NCBI GenBank assembly: GCA_964436335.1
Contig: CAYTCD010000004.1
Coordinates: forward strand, 1-40,395
Source of the DNA: Pullibacteroides sp964436335
GTDB lineage: Bacteria; Bacteroidota; Bacteroidia; Bacteroidales; P3
Direction of reading: 5' to 3'
Length of the DNA stretch: 40,395 bases
The stretch's first letter is position 1. Each line of letters opens with the position of its first letter. The notes below the pieces were generated by a model, which saw only the letters and a program-made list of their open reading frames with translations, was not told the origin of the DNA and ran no database searches. The translations under genes and the position numbers were made by a program. Shown here in pieces: positions 8,087 to 16,549 of this stretch.

Positions 8087-8150
8087 ATGCGATTTATCCA
8101 TAGTTCAAAGCCGGATACAGGAATTTCCGGTGTTTCCGCAAACCAAACAT

Positions 8151-8546
8151 ATGGACACTTTATTTTCTGGAAAAGTAGTGAAGGGGAATCAGATTGGTCG
8201 TACCATAGGTTTTCCTACGGCCAATCTGCAACCCGATACAGCGGTGAAACTTCCCAAAGGCGTTTTTGCCTGCCGGGTGGTTCTGCCCGGTGCGGAAAAT
8301 GTGTTTTTGCCTGCCATGATGAATGTGGGGACGCGCCCTACGGTAAGCCATACATCCGCCCTTTGCATAGAAGTGCATATTCTTGATTTCAGCGGAGATC
8401 TTTACGGAAAAACCTTGCAGGTAGAAATCGTGGCGCAGATACGGGAGGAACACAGATTCGCCGGTCTGGACGAATTGCGGCAGAATCTGGAAAAAGACCG
8501 TACCGAAGCGAGGAGATTGCTTTCGGAAAGTTCTTCCTTGGCATGA
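8151..8546 (+). CDS. Stand-alone riboflavin kinase
   Basis: A 131-residue protein equal to the C-terminal kinase domain of the usual bifunctional RibF, which phosphorylates riboflavin to FMN. The signature GRTIGFPTANL appears near the start, followed by GVFACRV, MNVGTRPT and the EVHILDFSGDLYGK segment; all are standard for the domain. The FAD synthetase half is absent, and the upstream DNA belongs to sppA, so this is not a frameshifted RibF. A longer in-frame extension back to 7791 overlaps sppA out of frame and is rejected. The stop overlaps the hydE start by four bases (ATGA), implying translational coupling. FAD synthetase would have to be encoded elsewhere. Confidence 0.85.
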   Translation: MDTLFSGKVVKGNQIGRTIGFPTANLQPDTAVKLPKGVFACRVVLPGAENVFLPAMMNVGTRPTVSHTSALCIEVHILDFSGDLYGKTLQVEIVAQIREEHRFAGLDELRQNLEKDRTEARRLLSESSSLA

Positions 8547-9607
8547 ACATTCGCTATGAAACCATAAAAGATATAAGCCTTCTGTTGCGCAAACGCGGAC
8601 AGGAAGCAACCGAACTGCGCCGTCTGGCAAATAAAGTGAAACTTGAAACGGTAGGCGGCAAGGTGTATCTCCGGGGACTGATCGAATTTTCGAATATTTG
8701 TCAGAAAAACTGTTTTTACTGCGGCATACGGAGAGGAAATCAGACCGTGCACCGTTATACTTTGAGCAGGGAAGAGGTGTTGGCCGCCGCCCGTTTTGCC
8801 CATAAGGAAGGGTTCGGTTCAGTAGTGTTGCAGTCGGGCGAACGCACCGATGAGGTTTTTGTGGCACAGATAGAGGAACTGGTGGATGCCGTGATGCAGG
8901 AAAGCCATGGTGAGTTGGGTGTTACCCTTTCTCTCGGTGAGCAGTCCTCTGCCACGTATGCCCGTTGGAAAAAAGCGGGAGCTTCACGCTATTTGTTGCG
9001 GATAGAAACTTCCGATGCCGGGCTTTACACTCGTCTGCATCCTGCCGACCATTCTTTCCAACAACGCCTTGACTGTCTGGTTTCCTTGCGGGAAACGGGT
9101 TATCAGGTGGGGAGCGGCATCATGATAGGCCTACCGGGGCAAAGTGTGGAACAGATTGCCGCCGATTTGCTGTTTCTCAAACAAATCGGGGTGGATATGG
9201 TGGGTATGGGGCCCTATATCGAGCATCGTCAAACGCCTTTATGGGAGGAACGTCAAAAGGTACCTTCTTTGCAGGAACGCTATGATCTGAGCCTGAATGC
9301 ATGGGCAGTGCTGCGCCTGTTGATGCCTGATATCAACATCGCTGCCACCACGGCCATCGGCAGCATTTCGTCCCGGGGAAGGCAGGAGGCTATTTACACG
9401 GCCGCCAACGTCATCATGCCCAATCTTACGCCTTATACCTGCCGGAAAGAATATTTTCTCTATGAAAATAAAATCTGTCTCAATGAAAATAATGAAGACG
9501 GCAAGGCGGATATCGAGAGGCTGATACGGGCCGCCGGCAGTGAACCCGGTTATTTTCAACAGGGCGATTCTTTGTATTTTGTGCGGCGTCAAGGTGCGGG
9601 GAACTAA
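8543..9607 (+). CDS. hydE: [FeFe]-hydrogenase maturase HydE (radical SAM)
   Basis: HydE works with HydF and HydG to build the dithiolate-bridged diiron part of the hydrogenase H-cluster. The 354-residue sequence has the radical SAM cluster motif CxxxCxxC at C53, C57 and C60 within FSNICQKNCFYCGIR, a family hallmark. It also has the GERTDE and ETSDAGLYTRLHP segments and the IMIGLPGQ loop typical of HydE. The second, optional cluster of some HydE proteins is not formed: only two cysteines, in TPYTCRKEY and ENKICL, occur there, with the wrong spacing. No hydrogenase, hydF or hydG lies in the window. The four-base overlap with the riboflavin kinase puts them in one transcript. Confidence 0.93.
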   Translation: MNIRYETIKDISLLLRKRGQEATELRRLANKVKLETVGGKVYLRGLIEFSNICQKNCFYCGIRRGNQTVHRYTLSREEVLAAARFAHKEGFGSVVLQSGERTDEVFVAQIEELVDAVMQESHGELGVTLSLGEQSSATYARWKKAGASRYLLRIETSDAGLYTRLHPADHSFQQRLDCLVSLRETGYQVGSGIMIGLPGQSVEQIAADLLFLKQIGVDMVGMGPYIEHRQTPLWEERQKVPSLQERYDLSLNAWAVLRLLMPDINIAATTAIGSISSRGRQEAIYTAANVIMPNLTPYTCRKEYFLYENKICLNENNEDGKADIERLIRAAGSEPGYFQQGDSLYFVRRQGAGN

Positions 9608-9620
9608 AGTTTTCTTTTCG

Positions 9621-9628
9621 TATCTTTG
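9621..9628 (+). promoter_or_regulatory. Promoter -7 element of valS
   Basis: TATCTTTG is an exact TAnnTTTG element 73 bases before the valS start codon. No clear -33 element is seen 19-21 bases upstream. The leader would be about 65 bases; I see no T-box-like structure in it. Confidence 0.6.
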
Positions 9629-9701
9629 TAAATTTCGCAAATAGCCTCGTGGCCTCATAGGGAAAATGTGGGGTTGCTTTGCTGTTTCAAATGCAAAAAC
9701 C

Positions 9702-12344
9702 ATGTCGGAGATTTCAAGCAAGTATGATCCTCGTCAGATAGAGGATAAATGGTATGCCTATTGGCTCAAGAACAATTTCTTTCACTCCGAGCCCGACGGC
9801 CGTGAGCCCTATTGCGTGGTGATACCTCCCCCCAATGTGACGGGTATCCTGCACATGGGGCATATGCTCAACAATATCATTCAGGACGTTTTGATGCGCC
9901 GTGCCCGCATGCAGGGCAAGAACGCCTGCTGGGTGCCCGGCATGGACCACGCCTCCATCGCCACCGAAGCCAAGGTGGTGGCCATGCTCAAGGAAAAAGG
10001 CATCGACAAGAACAAACTCAGCCGCGAGGAATTTCTCAAATACGCCTGGGATTGGAAAGAGAAATACGGCGGCATCATTCTTTCCCAACTCCGCAAGTTG
10101 GGCGCCTCCTGCGATTGGGAACGCACCCGTTTCACGATGGACGAAGTATGCTCCGAATCGGTGCTCGACACATTCATCAACCTCTACGAACGCGGGCTTA
10201 TCTATCGCGGCGTGCGCATGGTCAACTGGGACCCCAAGGCCAAGACCGCGCTTTCCGACGAGGAAGTGATTTACAAAGAAACCAAGGGCAGCCTTTATTA
10301 TCTCCGCTATGCCGTCAAGGAAGAGCCGGGCCGGTTCATCATCGTGGCCACCACGCGCCCCGAAACCATCATGGGCGATACGGCGGTGTGCATCAATCCC
10401 ACCGACGAACGCTATGCCGACCTGAAGGGCAAACACGTGGTGGTGCCTTTGGTAGGGCGTGAAGTGCCGGTTATCTTTGATGAATACGTGGACAAGGCAT
10501 TCGGTACGGGCTGCCTCAAAATCACGCCTGCCCACGATATCAACGACTACAACATAGGCGTAAAGTATAAACTCGACAGTATCGACGTGTTCCACGACGA
10601 CGGCACGCTCAACGAACACGGCGGCCAATACGCGGGCATGGACCGCTTTGCCTGCCGCCGGCAGATTGCCGTTGACCTCAAGAACGCCGGCCTGCTCGAG
10701 AAGGAAGAGGAATATGTGAACAATGTGGGATATTCGGAACGCTCCAACGTGGCGATCGAACCCAAACTCTCCCTGCAGTGGTTCCTGAAGATGGGCGATT
10801 TGGCGAAACCGGCCTTGGATGCGGTGATGGACGACCGGATTGTGTTCGTTCCCGCCAAATTCAAGAATACCTACCGCCATTGGATGGAAACCATCAAGGA
10901 CTGGTGCATTTCGCGTCAGCTTTGGTGGGGACACCGCATTCCCGCCTATTACCTGCCCAACCGCGAAGTGGTGGTGGCTAAGAGTGCCGAAGAAGCCTTG
11001 CAGAAAGCCAAGGCCAAGTTTCCCGAGGCGGCCTCCTACACGCTTCAGGACCTTCAACAGGACGAAGACGTGCTGGATACTTGGTTTTCGTCGTGGCTGT
11101 GGCCCATCGAAGTGTTCGACGGCGTACGCAAACCCGACAATCCCGAAATCAGCTATTACTATCCCACCGCCGATTTGGTTACCGGTCCCGACATCATCTT
11201 TTTCTGGGTGGCGCGCATGATTATGGCCGGTCTGGATATCCGCAGGCAAGTGCCGTTCCGTCATGTGTATTTTACCGGTATCGTGCGCGACAAATTGGGC
11301 CGCAAGATGTCCAAATCGCTCGGCAATTCGCCTGACCCGCTCGAACTGATGGACAAATACGGCACCGACGGCGTGCGCGTGGGCCTGTTGCTCACCTCGC
11401 CCGCCGGCAACGACCTGCCTTTCGATGAAAGCCTCTGCGAACAGGGCCGCAATTTCTGTAACAAGATATGGAACGCCCTGCGCCTGATTAAGGGTTGGAA
11501 CGTGGATGAAAACCTGTCGCAGCCGCAGACCGCGCAGATAGCCTGCCGTTGGTTCGAGGCCCGTTTGGCGCAAGCCTTGCAGGAAGTGGAAGACAACGCC
11601 TCCAAATACAGGCTCAGCGAAGCCTTGATGCAACTCTACCGCCTCACCTGGGATGATTTCTGTTCCTGGTTCCTCGAAATGGTCAAGCCGGCATACGGCC
11701 AGCCTATCGACGCCCAGACGCTGCAATCGGTTATCGGCTTTATGGAAACGCTCATGCAGGCCCTGCATCCTTTCATGCCCTTTATCACCGAAGAAATATG
11801 GCAGGTCTTGAAACCGCGCCAGGAAGGTCAGAGCGTGATGTTCCAGCCCCTGCCCGAAATAAAGCTGGACGAAGCCCGGAACCGCCTGTTGCAGGATTTC
11901 TCCAAGGCCGAAGCCGTGATTATGGGCATACGCGCCTTGCGTAACGAAAAGAACATACCGCAGAAGAACGCGCTCAAACTTTTGGTAAAGGCCGAAAGTT
12001 CCCGCATGGGCGAGTTTGAGGGCCTGGTGGCCAAACTCTGCAACATCGAAGAAATATCGATCGTAAAGGATGCGCCGCAAAACGTGCTTTCGTTCGTTTC
12101 CGACGGCGTGGAATATTTTGTGCCGATGGAAGGCAACGTGGATGCGGAGGCCGAAAGGGAAAGGGTGGGAAAGGAACTCGAATATACGCGCGGTTTCCTG
12201 CAGTCAGTGCTTAAAAAGTTGGAAAACAAACGCTTTGTGGATTCCGCTCCCGCCGCCGTGGTGGAAGCCGAACGCAAGAAACAGGCGGATGCCGAACAGA
12301 AGATAGCCGTATTGGAAGCCCAGCTCAAGCAGTTGGCGAAATAG
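9702..12344 (+). CDS. valS: Valyl-tRNA synthetase
   Basis: An 880-residue class I aminoacyl-tRNA synthetase that charges tRNA-Val. The nucleotide-binding motif PPPNVTGILHMGH ends in HMGH at 51-54, and KMSKS sits at 535-539. The editing domain lies between them, with the TTRPET segment that helps hydrolyse mischarged threonyl-tRNA. The C-terminal anticodon-binding domain and a final coiled-coil (about the last 65 residues, lysine- and glutamate-rich) are complete. The ATG at 9702 (MSEISSKYDP) fits the family start; an in-frame ATG at 9666 adds 12 unlike residues. By eye, codons are richer in G/C-ending forms than in neighbouring genes, as is common for highly expressed genes. Confidence 0.97.
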   Translation: MSEISSKYDPRQIEDKWYAYWLKNNFFHSEPDGREPYCVVIPPPNVTGILHMGHMLNNIIQDVLMRRARMQGKNACWVPGMDHASIATEAKVVAMLKEKGIDKNKLSREEFLKYAWDWKEKYGGIILSQLRKLGASCDWERTRFTMDEVCSESVLDTFINLYERGLIYRGVRMVNWDPKAKTALSDEEVIYKETKGSLYYLRYAVKEEPGRFIIVATTRPETIMGDTAVCINPTDERYADLKGKHVVVPLVGREVPVIFDEYVDKAFGTGCLKITPAHDINDYNIGVKYKLDSIDVFHDDGTLNEHGGQYAGMDRFACRRQIAVDLKNAGLLEKEEEYVNNVGYSERSNVAIEPKLSLQWFLKMGDLAKPALDAVMDDRIVFVPAKFKNTYRHWMETIKDWCISRQLWWGHRIPAYYLPNREVVVAKSAEEALQKAKAKFPEAASYTLQDLQQDEDVLDTWFSSWLWPIEVFDGVRKPDNPEISYYYPTADLVTGPDIIFFWVARMIMAGLDIRRQVPFRHVYFTGIVRDKLGRKMSKSLGNSPDPLELMDKYGTDGVRVGLLLTSPAGNDLPFDESLCEQGRNFCNKIWNALRLIKGWNVDENLSQPQTAQIACRWFEARLAQALQEVEDNASKYRLSEALMQLYRLTWDDFCSWFLEMVKPAYGQPIDAQTLQSVIGFMETLMQALHPFMPFITEEIWQVLKPRQEGQSVMFQPLPEIKLDEARNRLLQDFSKAEAVIMGIRALRNEKNIPQKNALKLLVKAESSRMGEFEGLVAKLCNIEEISIVKDAPQNVLSFVSDGVEYFVPMEGNVDAEAERERVGKELEYTRGFLQSVLKKLENKRFVDSAPAAVVEAERKKQADAEQKIAVLEAQLKQLAK

Positions 12345-12357
12345 GCTCAAAGACACG

Positions 12358-12909
12358 ATGACGCATAGAAAAAGACATTGGTGGCTCGTTTGGGTCTGTT
12401 GTCTGGTGGGGCTGTTGACCCCGCTCCGGGCGCAGATAGGCATTCCCTTGAACAGCAGCCGGGGTCTGGAGGCTTCCTCGCTTACGGGAGGAAAGGTGAT
12501 ATGTTTTACCAAAGGACCCGGAAAGCGTACCTTGTATTCGGTGGGTTCGCAGTTAAAGGTAAAGCTTATCAGCGGCATCAAGGTATCGGGGCGGGTAAAC
12601 ATCGTGTATGACACGGGCTTTGTATTGGCCGGCCGCATGGTTTCCTACGATTCGATAGCCGCCTATTATGTGCCGATGCGGGTGGGACTCTATGTGGGAA
12701 CCGCCCTTTGTGTGGCCGGTGGCGGATATGTGTTGCTGGCGGGCTTGAATACAGGCTTCGGACTTATGATGGGCAAGAAAAAGAAATTCCCCATGGAGGC
12801 GTTGGAAGTGGGGCTGCCGATTCTTGCCGCGGGCGGTGTCCTCCTCCCTTTTCGGGAAGTGAAGCGGCGGACGAGCGTATGGCATGTCCGCACGATGGAT
12901 ATATGGTAA
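12358..12909 (+). CDS. Exported or membrane-anchored protein of unknown function
   Basis: I do not recognise this 183-residue protein. It begins with a basic stretch (RKRHWW) and a hydrophobic segment ending near residue 25 in LRAQ, which looks like a signal peptide. A central region of about 75 residues follows, with short strand-like segments (VGSQLKVKLISGIKVSG, IVYDTGFVLAGRMVSYDSIAAYYVP). Two hydrophobic helices (about residues 107-130 and 145-165) are separated by a lysine run (GKKKKFP). It begins 13 bases after valS and ends 57 bases before the LptF-type gene on the same strand, so an envelope-related role is likely but unproved. Confidence 0.7.
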   Translation: MTHRKRHWWLVWVCCLVGLLTPLRAQIGIPLNSSRGLEASSLTGGKVICFTKGPGKRTLYSVGSQLKVKLISGIKVSGRVNIVYDTGFVLAGRMVSYDSIAAYYVPMRVGLYVGTALCVAGGGYVLLAGLNTGFGLMMGKKKKFPMEALEVGLPILAAGGVLLPFREVKRRTSVWHVRTMDIW

Positions 12910-12966
12910 CAGACCGTTGTTTAAACATATAGGGAAAAAACCGGTTCAGGAGCCGGAAACGATGAT

Positions 12967-14415
12967 ATGAAAAAGATAGATAAGTTTGTACTCAAGTCCT
13001 TTTTAGGGCCGCTGGTGCTTACCTTCTTTATTGCCACCTTTGTGCTGCTGTTGCAGTTTTTGTGGCGGTATATGGACGATTTGGTGGGCAAAGGCTTAAA
13101 AATAGCGGATGTGTTGGAATTTCTCTGGTACGCTTGTTGGACCTTTGTGCCCATGTCGTTGCCTTTGGCGGTCTTGCTTTCTTCCCTGATGGTGTTCGGC
13201 AGTTTTGGCGAACACTACGAACTGGTGGCCATGAAATCGGCGGGTATTCCCTTGCGGAGAGTCATGCGGCCTGCCATCGTGATGAGTTTCCTTATTTGCG
13301 GTATCGCTTTCTTTTTTGCCAACAATGCCGTCCCCAAGGCTTATATGTTGCATCGTCAGAAATACCATGAACTCAAAACCACCCGTCCGGCGGTGAATGT
13401 GCAGGAAGGTGTATATTACTATGGTATTCCCGATTATGTTATCCGGGTCGGTATGCGTCGGGACGATGGGCGTTATCTGGAGAATGTGCAGATTTACGAC
13501 CATTCCGAAAGAAGAGGCAATCAAGCCGTTACCATGTCGAAAACAGGCAGCATGTTTACGATGGAAAACGGAAAATATCTCGTCTTTAACCTCTACGACG
13601 GTTTTTCTTATGGAGAAGACCTGTCGGGGCAGTCAAAAATGGGATCAGGGCGGAACACAACCGAAAATCCCTTTACCCGCATAAAGTTCGATACCCAGAC
13701 ATTGGTTATCGACCTGAGTGAATATGATTCCCCTGAACAAAGCGACCAATTGTATGTACGTCATCAAAAATCCTTGCGGTTGAAAGACCTCGGCCCGCAG
13801 ATCGATACGCTTCGCGGGCGGGTAAACGAAAGGGTGCACGATTTGGTAAGCAGTATGGACGGTCGTAGTTACTATCTCAATACGCTTATCGGACTGGACA
13901 GCGGGGCATTGGTCCGCATGGACGAAATGTTGGCGCAGAAAGATTTCAAAGCCGGATATGAGATGCCGGAACCCACTCCGGACGAAATAGCGAATGCCGC
14001 CGCCGTGGCTAATGCAATGGCTGAAGACATGCAGTATTACAAACGGGATATCAAATACCAGCAGGAAAGGCTCAATTCGTATAGGGTGGAAGAACACAAG
14101 AAATTCAGCCTCTCGGTGGGATGCCTGATTCTCTTCTTTATAGGTGCGCCTTTGGGTGCCTTGATCCGTAAAGGGGGTATGGGCACTCCCATGGTGGTTT
14201 CGGTGTTGATGTTCATCGTTTATTATATGCTCTCGGTTATCGGAGAAAAAGCCGCCATCGAAGGATCGTTTACCTGTACCTTGGGTTCTTGGCTGGCAAC
14301 GCTTGTATTTTTCCCCTTCGGTCTTTTCCTGATCTTGCAGGCCACCCTCGATTCTTCTCTGTTGGATGCCGATACATGGCGGCATCTGTTCGTGAAAAAA
14401 GAAAAGCGTGGATAA
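12967..14415 (+). CDS. LptF/LptG-family lipopolysaccharide export permease (long form)
   Basis: A 482-residue inner-membrane protein of the YjgP/YjgQ family, whose two members with LptB form the ABC transporter that extracts lipopolysaccharide. The N-terminus (KKIDKFVLKSFLGPL) and the following membrane helices are typical. A large periplasmic domain (about residues 120-380) lies between the N-terminal and C-terminal helix groups. That domain is longer than in E. coli LptF/LptG and includes a charged coiled-coil-like part near 350-385. A second, shorter family member is encoded at 27053-28129 on the other strand. The stop overlaps the ligA GTG start by eight bases. Which of the two takes the F or G role cannot be settled here. 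Confidence 0.88.
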   Translation: MKKIDKFVLKSFLGPLVLTFFIATFVLLLQFLWRYMDDLVGKGLKIADVLEFLWYACWTFVPMSLPLAVLLSSLMVFGSFGEHYELVAMKSAGIPLRRVMRPAIVMSFLICGIAFFFANNAVPKAYMLHRQKYHELKTTRPAVNVQEGVYYYGIPDYVIRVGMRRDDGRYLENVQIYDHSERRGNQAVTMSKTGSMFTMENGKYLVFNLYDGFSYGEDLSGQSKMGSGRNTTENPFTRIKFDTQTLVIDLSEYDSPEQSDQLYVRHQKSLRLKDLGPQIDTLRGRVNERVHDLVSSMDGRSYYLNTLIGLDSGALVRMDEMLAQKDFKAGYEMPEPTPDEIANAAAVANAMAEDMQYYKRDIKYQQERLNSYRVEEHKKFSLSVGCLILFFIGAPLGALIRKGGMGTPMVVSVLMFIVYYMLSVIGEKAAIEGSFTCTLGSWLATLVFFPFGLFLILQATLDSSLLDADTWRHLFVKKEKRG

Positions 14416-16549
14416 TCCCATACAGGCACAGGAAAGGATTCGGTATCTTTCCGATTTGCTTACCGAATACAACAAGGCTTATTACCAGGACGACAATCCG
14501 GCGGTGAGCGACTACGAGTTTGATATCCTGCTCAAGGAACTGGAAGCACTCGAAAACCGGTATCCTCAATACCGTCTGCCCTATTCTCCCACGCAACGGG
14601 TGGGCGGCGAACCGGTTAAGAATTTTAAGACAGTTTATCACAAAACGCCCATGCTTTCGTTGGGCAACACCTATTCACGAGAAGAAGTGGCGGAGTTTGA
14701 CGAACGTCTGCGCAAACTCACTGACGAAAGTTTCGACTATGTATGTGAACTCAAGTACGACGGGCTTTCCATATCACTCACCTATCAAAACGGTGTGCTG
14801 ACGCAGGCTTTGACCCGGGGGGACGGCATCAAGGGAGATGATGTTACCAACAACGTCAAGACCATACGCAGCGTTCCTTTGCGGCTTACGGCAGAAAGCG
14901 GCTATCCCGAAACCTTTGAGATAAGGGGAGAGGTGTTGATGCCCAAGGCTTCGTTTATTGAACTGAACAGGCAGAAAGAAGAGATAGGAGAACCGCTTTT
15001 TGCCAACACACGTAACGCGGCCTCAGGCAGTCTCAAACTGCAGGACCCGGCGCAGGTGGCGCAGCGGCATTTGGATTGTTTCCTGTATTTCCTTATTGGT
15101 CAGACCGAAGAAAAGCTGCATTCGGAACGTTTGAAAAAAGCCCGTTCGTGGGGTTTTAAAACGGGCAAATACTACCGACGTTGCGCCAATTTGCAAGAAG
15201 TGTATGCCTTTATTGATTATTGGGACAAGGAACGCGAGAACCTGCCGTTCGATATCGACGGTATCGTGATAAAGGTAAACGACACCTCCCTGTGGCCGCG
15301 TCTGGGCAATACCGCCAAAAGCCCGCGTTGGGCGATTGCCTATAAGTTCAAGGCCCAACGGGTGCTTACCCGTCTCAACGAGATTTCGTTTCAAGTGGGA
15401 CGGACCGGGGCGATTACACCGGTGGCGAATCTGGATGCCGTTCCCTTGGGGGGCACGGTGGTAAAGCGGGCGTCGTTGCACAATGCCGACATCATCAAGA
15501 AAATGGACGTGCGTCTGGGCGATTTCGTCTATGTGGAAAAGGGCGGCGAAGTGATTCCCAAAATCGTGGGGGTCGAACTTTCGCGCCGGGAAGCGGGAAC
15601 ACAGGAATTTCAGTTTATCACGCATTGCCCCGAATGCGGCATGGCTTTGGTGCGCAAGGAGGGTGAAGCCGGGCATTACTGCCCCAACGAAGAGGAATGC
15701 CCGCCGCAGATAAAAGGCAAGTTGGAGCATTTTATAAGCCGCAAGGCAATGGATATAGATTCTTTGGGTGAGGGTAAAACCGAATTGCTCTACGAAAAAG
15801 GATTGGTGCGGAATGTGGCCGATTTTTACGACCTTCGATACGAAGACCTGTTCGCCATCGAGAAAACCATCGAGGGAAAGGACGGTGAGAAACGCCAGCT
15901 TTCTTTTAGGGAGAAAACGGTGGAGAATATTCTCAACGGCATTGCCCGTTCCAAGAACCGCCCGTTCGAAAGAGTGCTCTACGCCATCGGTATCCGTTAC
16001 GTGGGAGAAGCCACAGCAAAAGTATTGGCACGGCACTTCCGTACAATGGACACTTTGATGAACGCCACCTTTGAGCAGTTGTGCGAAGTGGAGGAGGTGG
16101 GCGAAGTGATTGCCCGTACGGTGAGCGAATTCTTTGCCCGCCAACAGGAACGCCGAATTGTGGAACGTCTTGCCGAGGCAGGACTCAACATGGCTTATGA
16201 AGAGGTTCGGATTTCGGACAGTTTGCAGGGAACAGCATGGGTCATCAGCGGTACTTTTTCCCGTTCACGCGAAGAGATGAAACGTTTGGTGGAATTTCAT
16301 GGCGGCAAGATGTTGTCGGGTATCTCTTCCAAAACCGATTACCTGCTTGCCGGCGAAAAGATGGGGCCGGAAAAGCGTAAGAAAGCCGAAAAAGAAGGGA
16401 TTCCCGTAATAAGTGAACAAGAATTTTACCGAATGATCGGCGGCGAACCCGCGCCGGCTGAATTAGACGGACCACAAGAGGTTTCTTCCCCGAAAGAATC
16501 TTTACCGCCTGCTTTCAAGACTCCGGTTCAAGGCGACTTGTTTTCTTGA
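14408..16549 (+). CDS. ligA: NAD-dependent DNA ligase LigA
   Basis: LigA seals nicks during replication and repair using NAD+. The 713-residue chain has an N-terminal Ia domain (YNKAYYQDDNPAVSDYEFD). The adenylation domain follows, with the AMP-accepting lysine K116 in ELKYDGLS. Next come an OB fold, a four-cysteine zinc finger (C407, C410, C425, C431), helix-hairpin-helix repeats and a C-terminal BRCT domain (about 608-680). A proline-rich tail of about 30 residues follows. The start is a GTG inside the 3' end of the LptF-type gene; no ATG fits, and the following residues match the family N-terminus, so the GTG is well supported. The last 35 bases overlap the convergent barrel gene. Confidence 0.95.
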   Translation: MDNPIQAQERIRYLSDLLTEYNKAYYQDDNPAVSDYEFDILLKELEALENRYPQYRLPYSPTQRVGGEPVKNFKTVYHKTPMLSLGNTYSREEVAEFDERLRKLTDESFDYVCELKYDGLSISLTYQNGVLTQALTRGDGIKGDDVTNNVKTIRSVPLRLTAESGYPETFEIRGEVLMPKASFIELNRQKEEIGEPLFANTRNAASGSLKLQDPAQVAQRHLDCFLYFLIGQTEEKLHSERLKKARSWGFKTGKYYRRCANLQEVYAFIDYWDKERENLPFDIDGIVIKVNDTSLWPRLGNTAKSPRWAIAYKFKAQRVLTRLNEISFQVGRTGAITPVANLDAVPLGGTVVKRASLHNADIIKKMDVRLGDFVYVEKGGEVIPKIVGVELSRREAGTQEFQFITHCPECGMALVRKEGEAGHYCPNEEECPPQIKGKLEHFISRKAMDIDSLGEGKTELLYEKGLVRNVADFYDLRYEDLFAIEKTIEGKDGEKRQLSFREKTVENILNGIARSKNRPFERVLYAIGIRYVGEATAKVLARHFRTMDTLMNATFEQLCEVEEVGEVIARTVSEFFARQQERRIVERLAEAGLNMAYEEVRISDSLQGTAWVISGTFSRSREEMKRLVEFHGGKMLSGISSKTDYLLAGEKMGPEKRKKAEKEGIPVISEQEFYRMIGGEPAPAELDGPQEVSSPKESLPPAFKTPVQGDLFS

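Noticed and set aside
7791..8150. N-terminal FAD synthetase domain for the riboflavin kinase
   Set aside because: The open frame extending upstream lies within sppA in another frame and has no resemblance to a nucleotidyltransferase.
9629..9701. T-box leader before valS
   Set aside because: The leader is only about 65 bases and lacks the conserved T-box sequence and an antiterminator stem.
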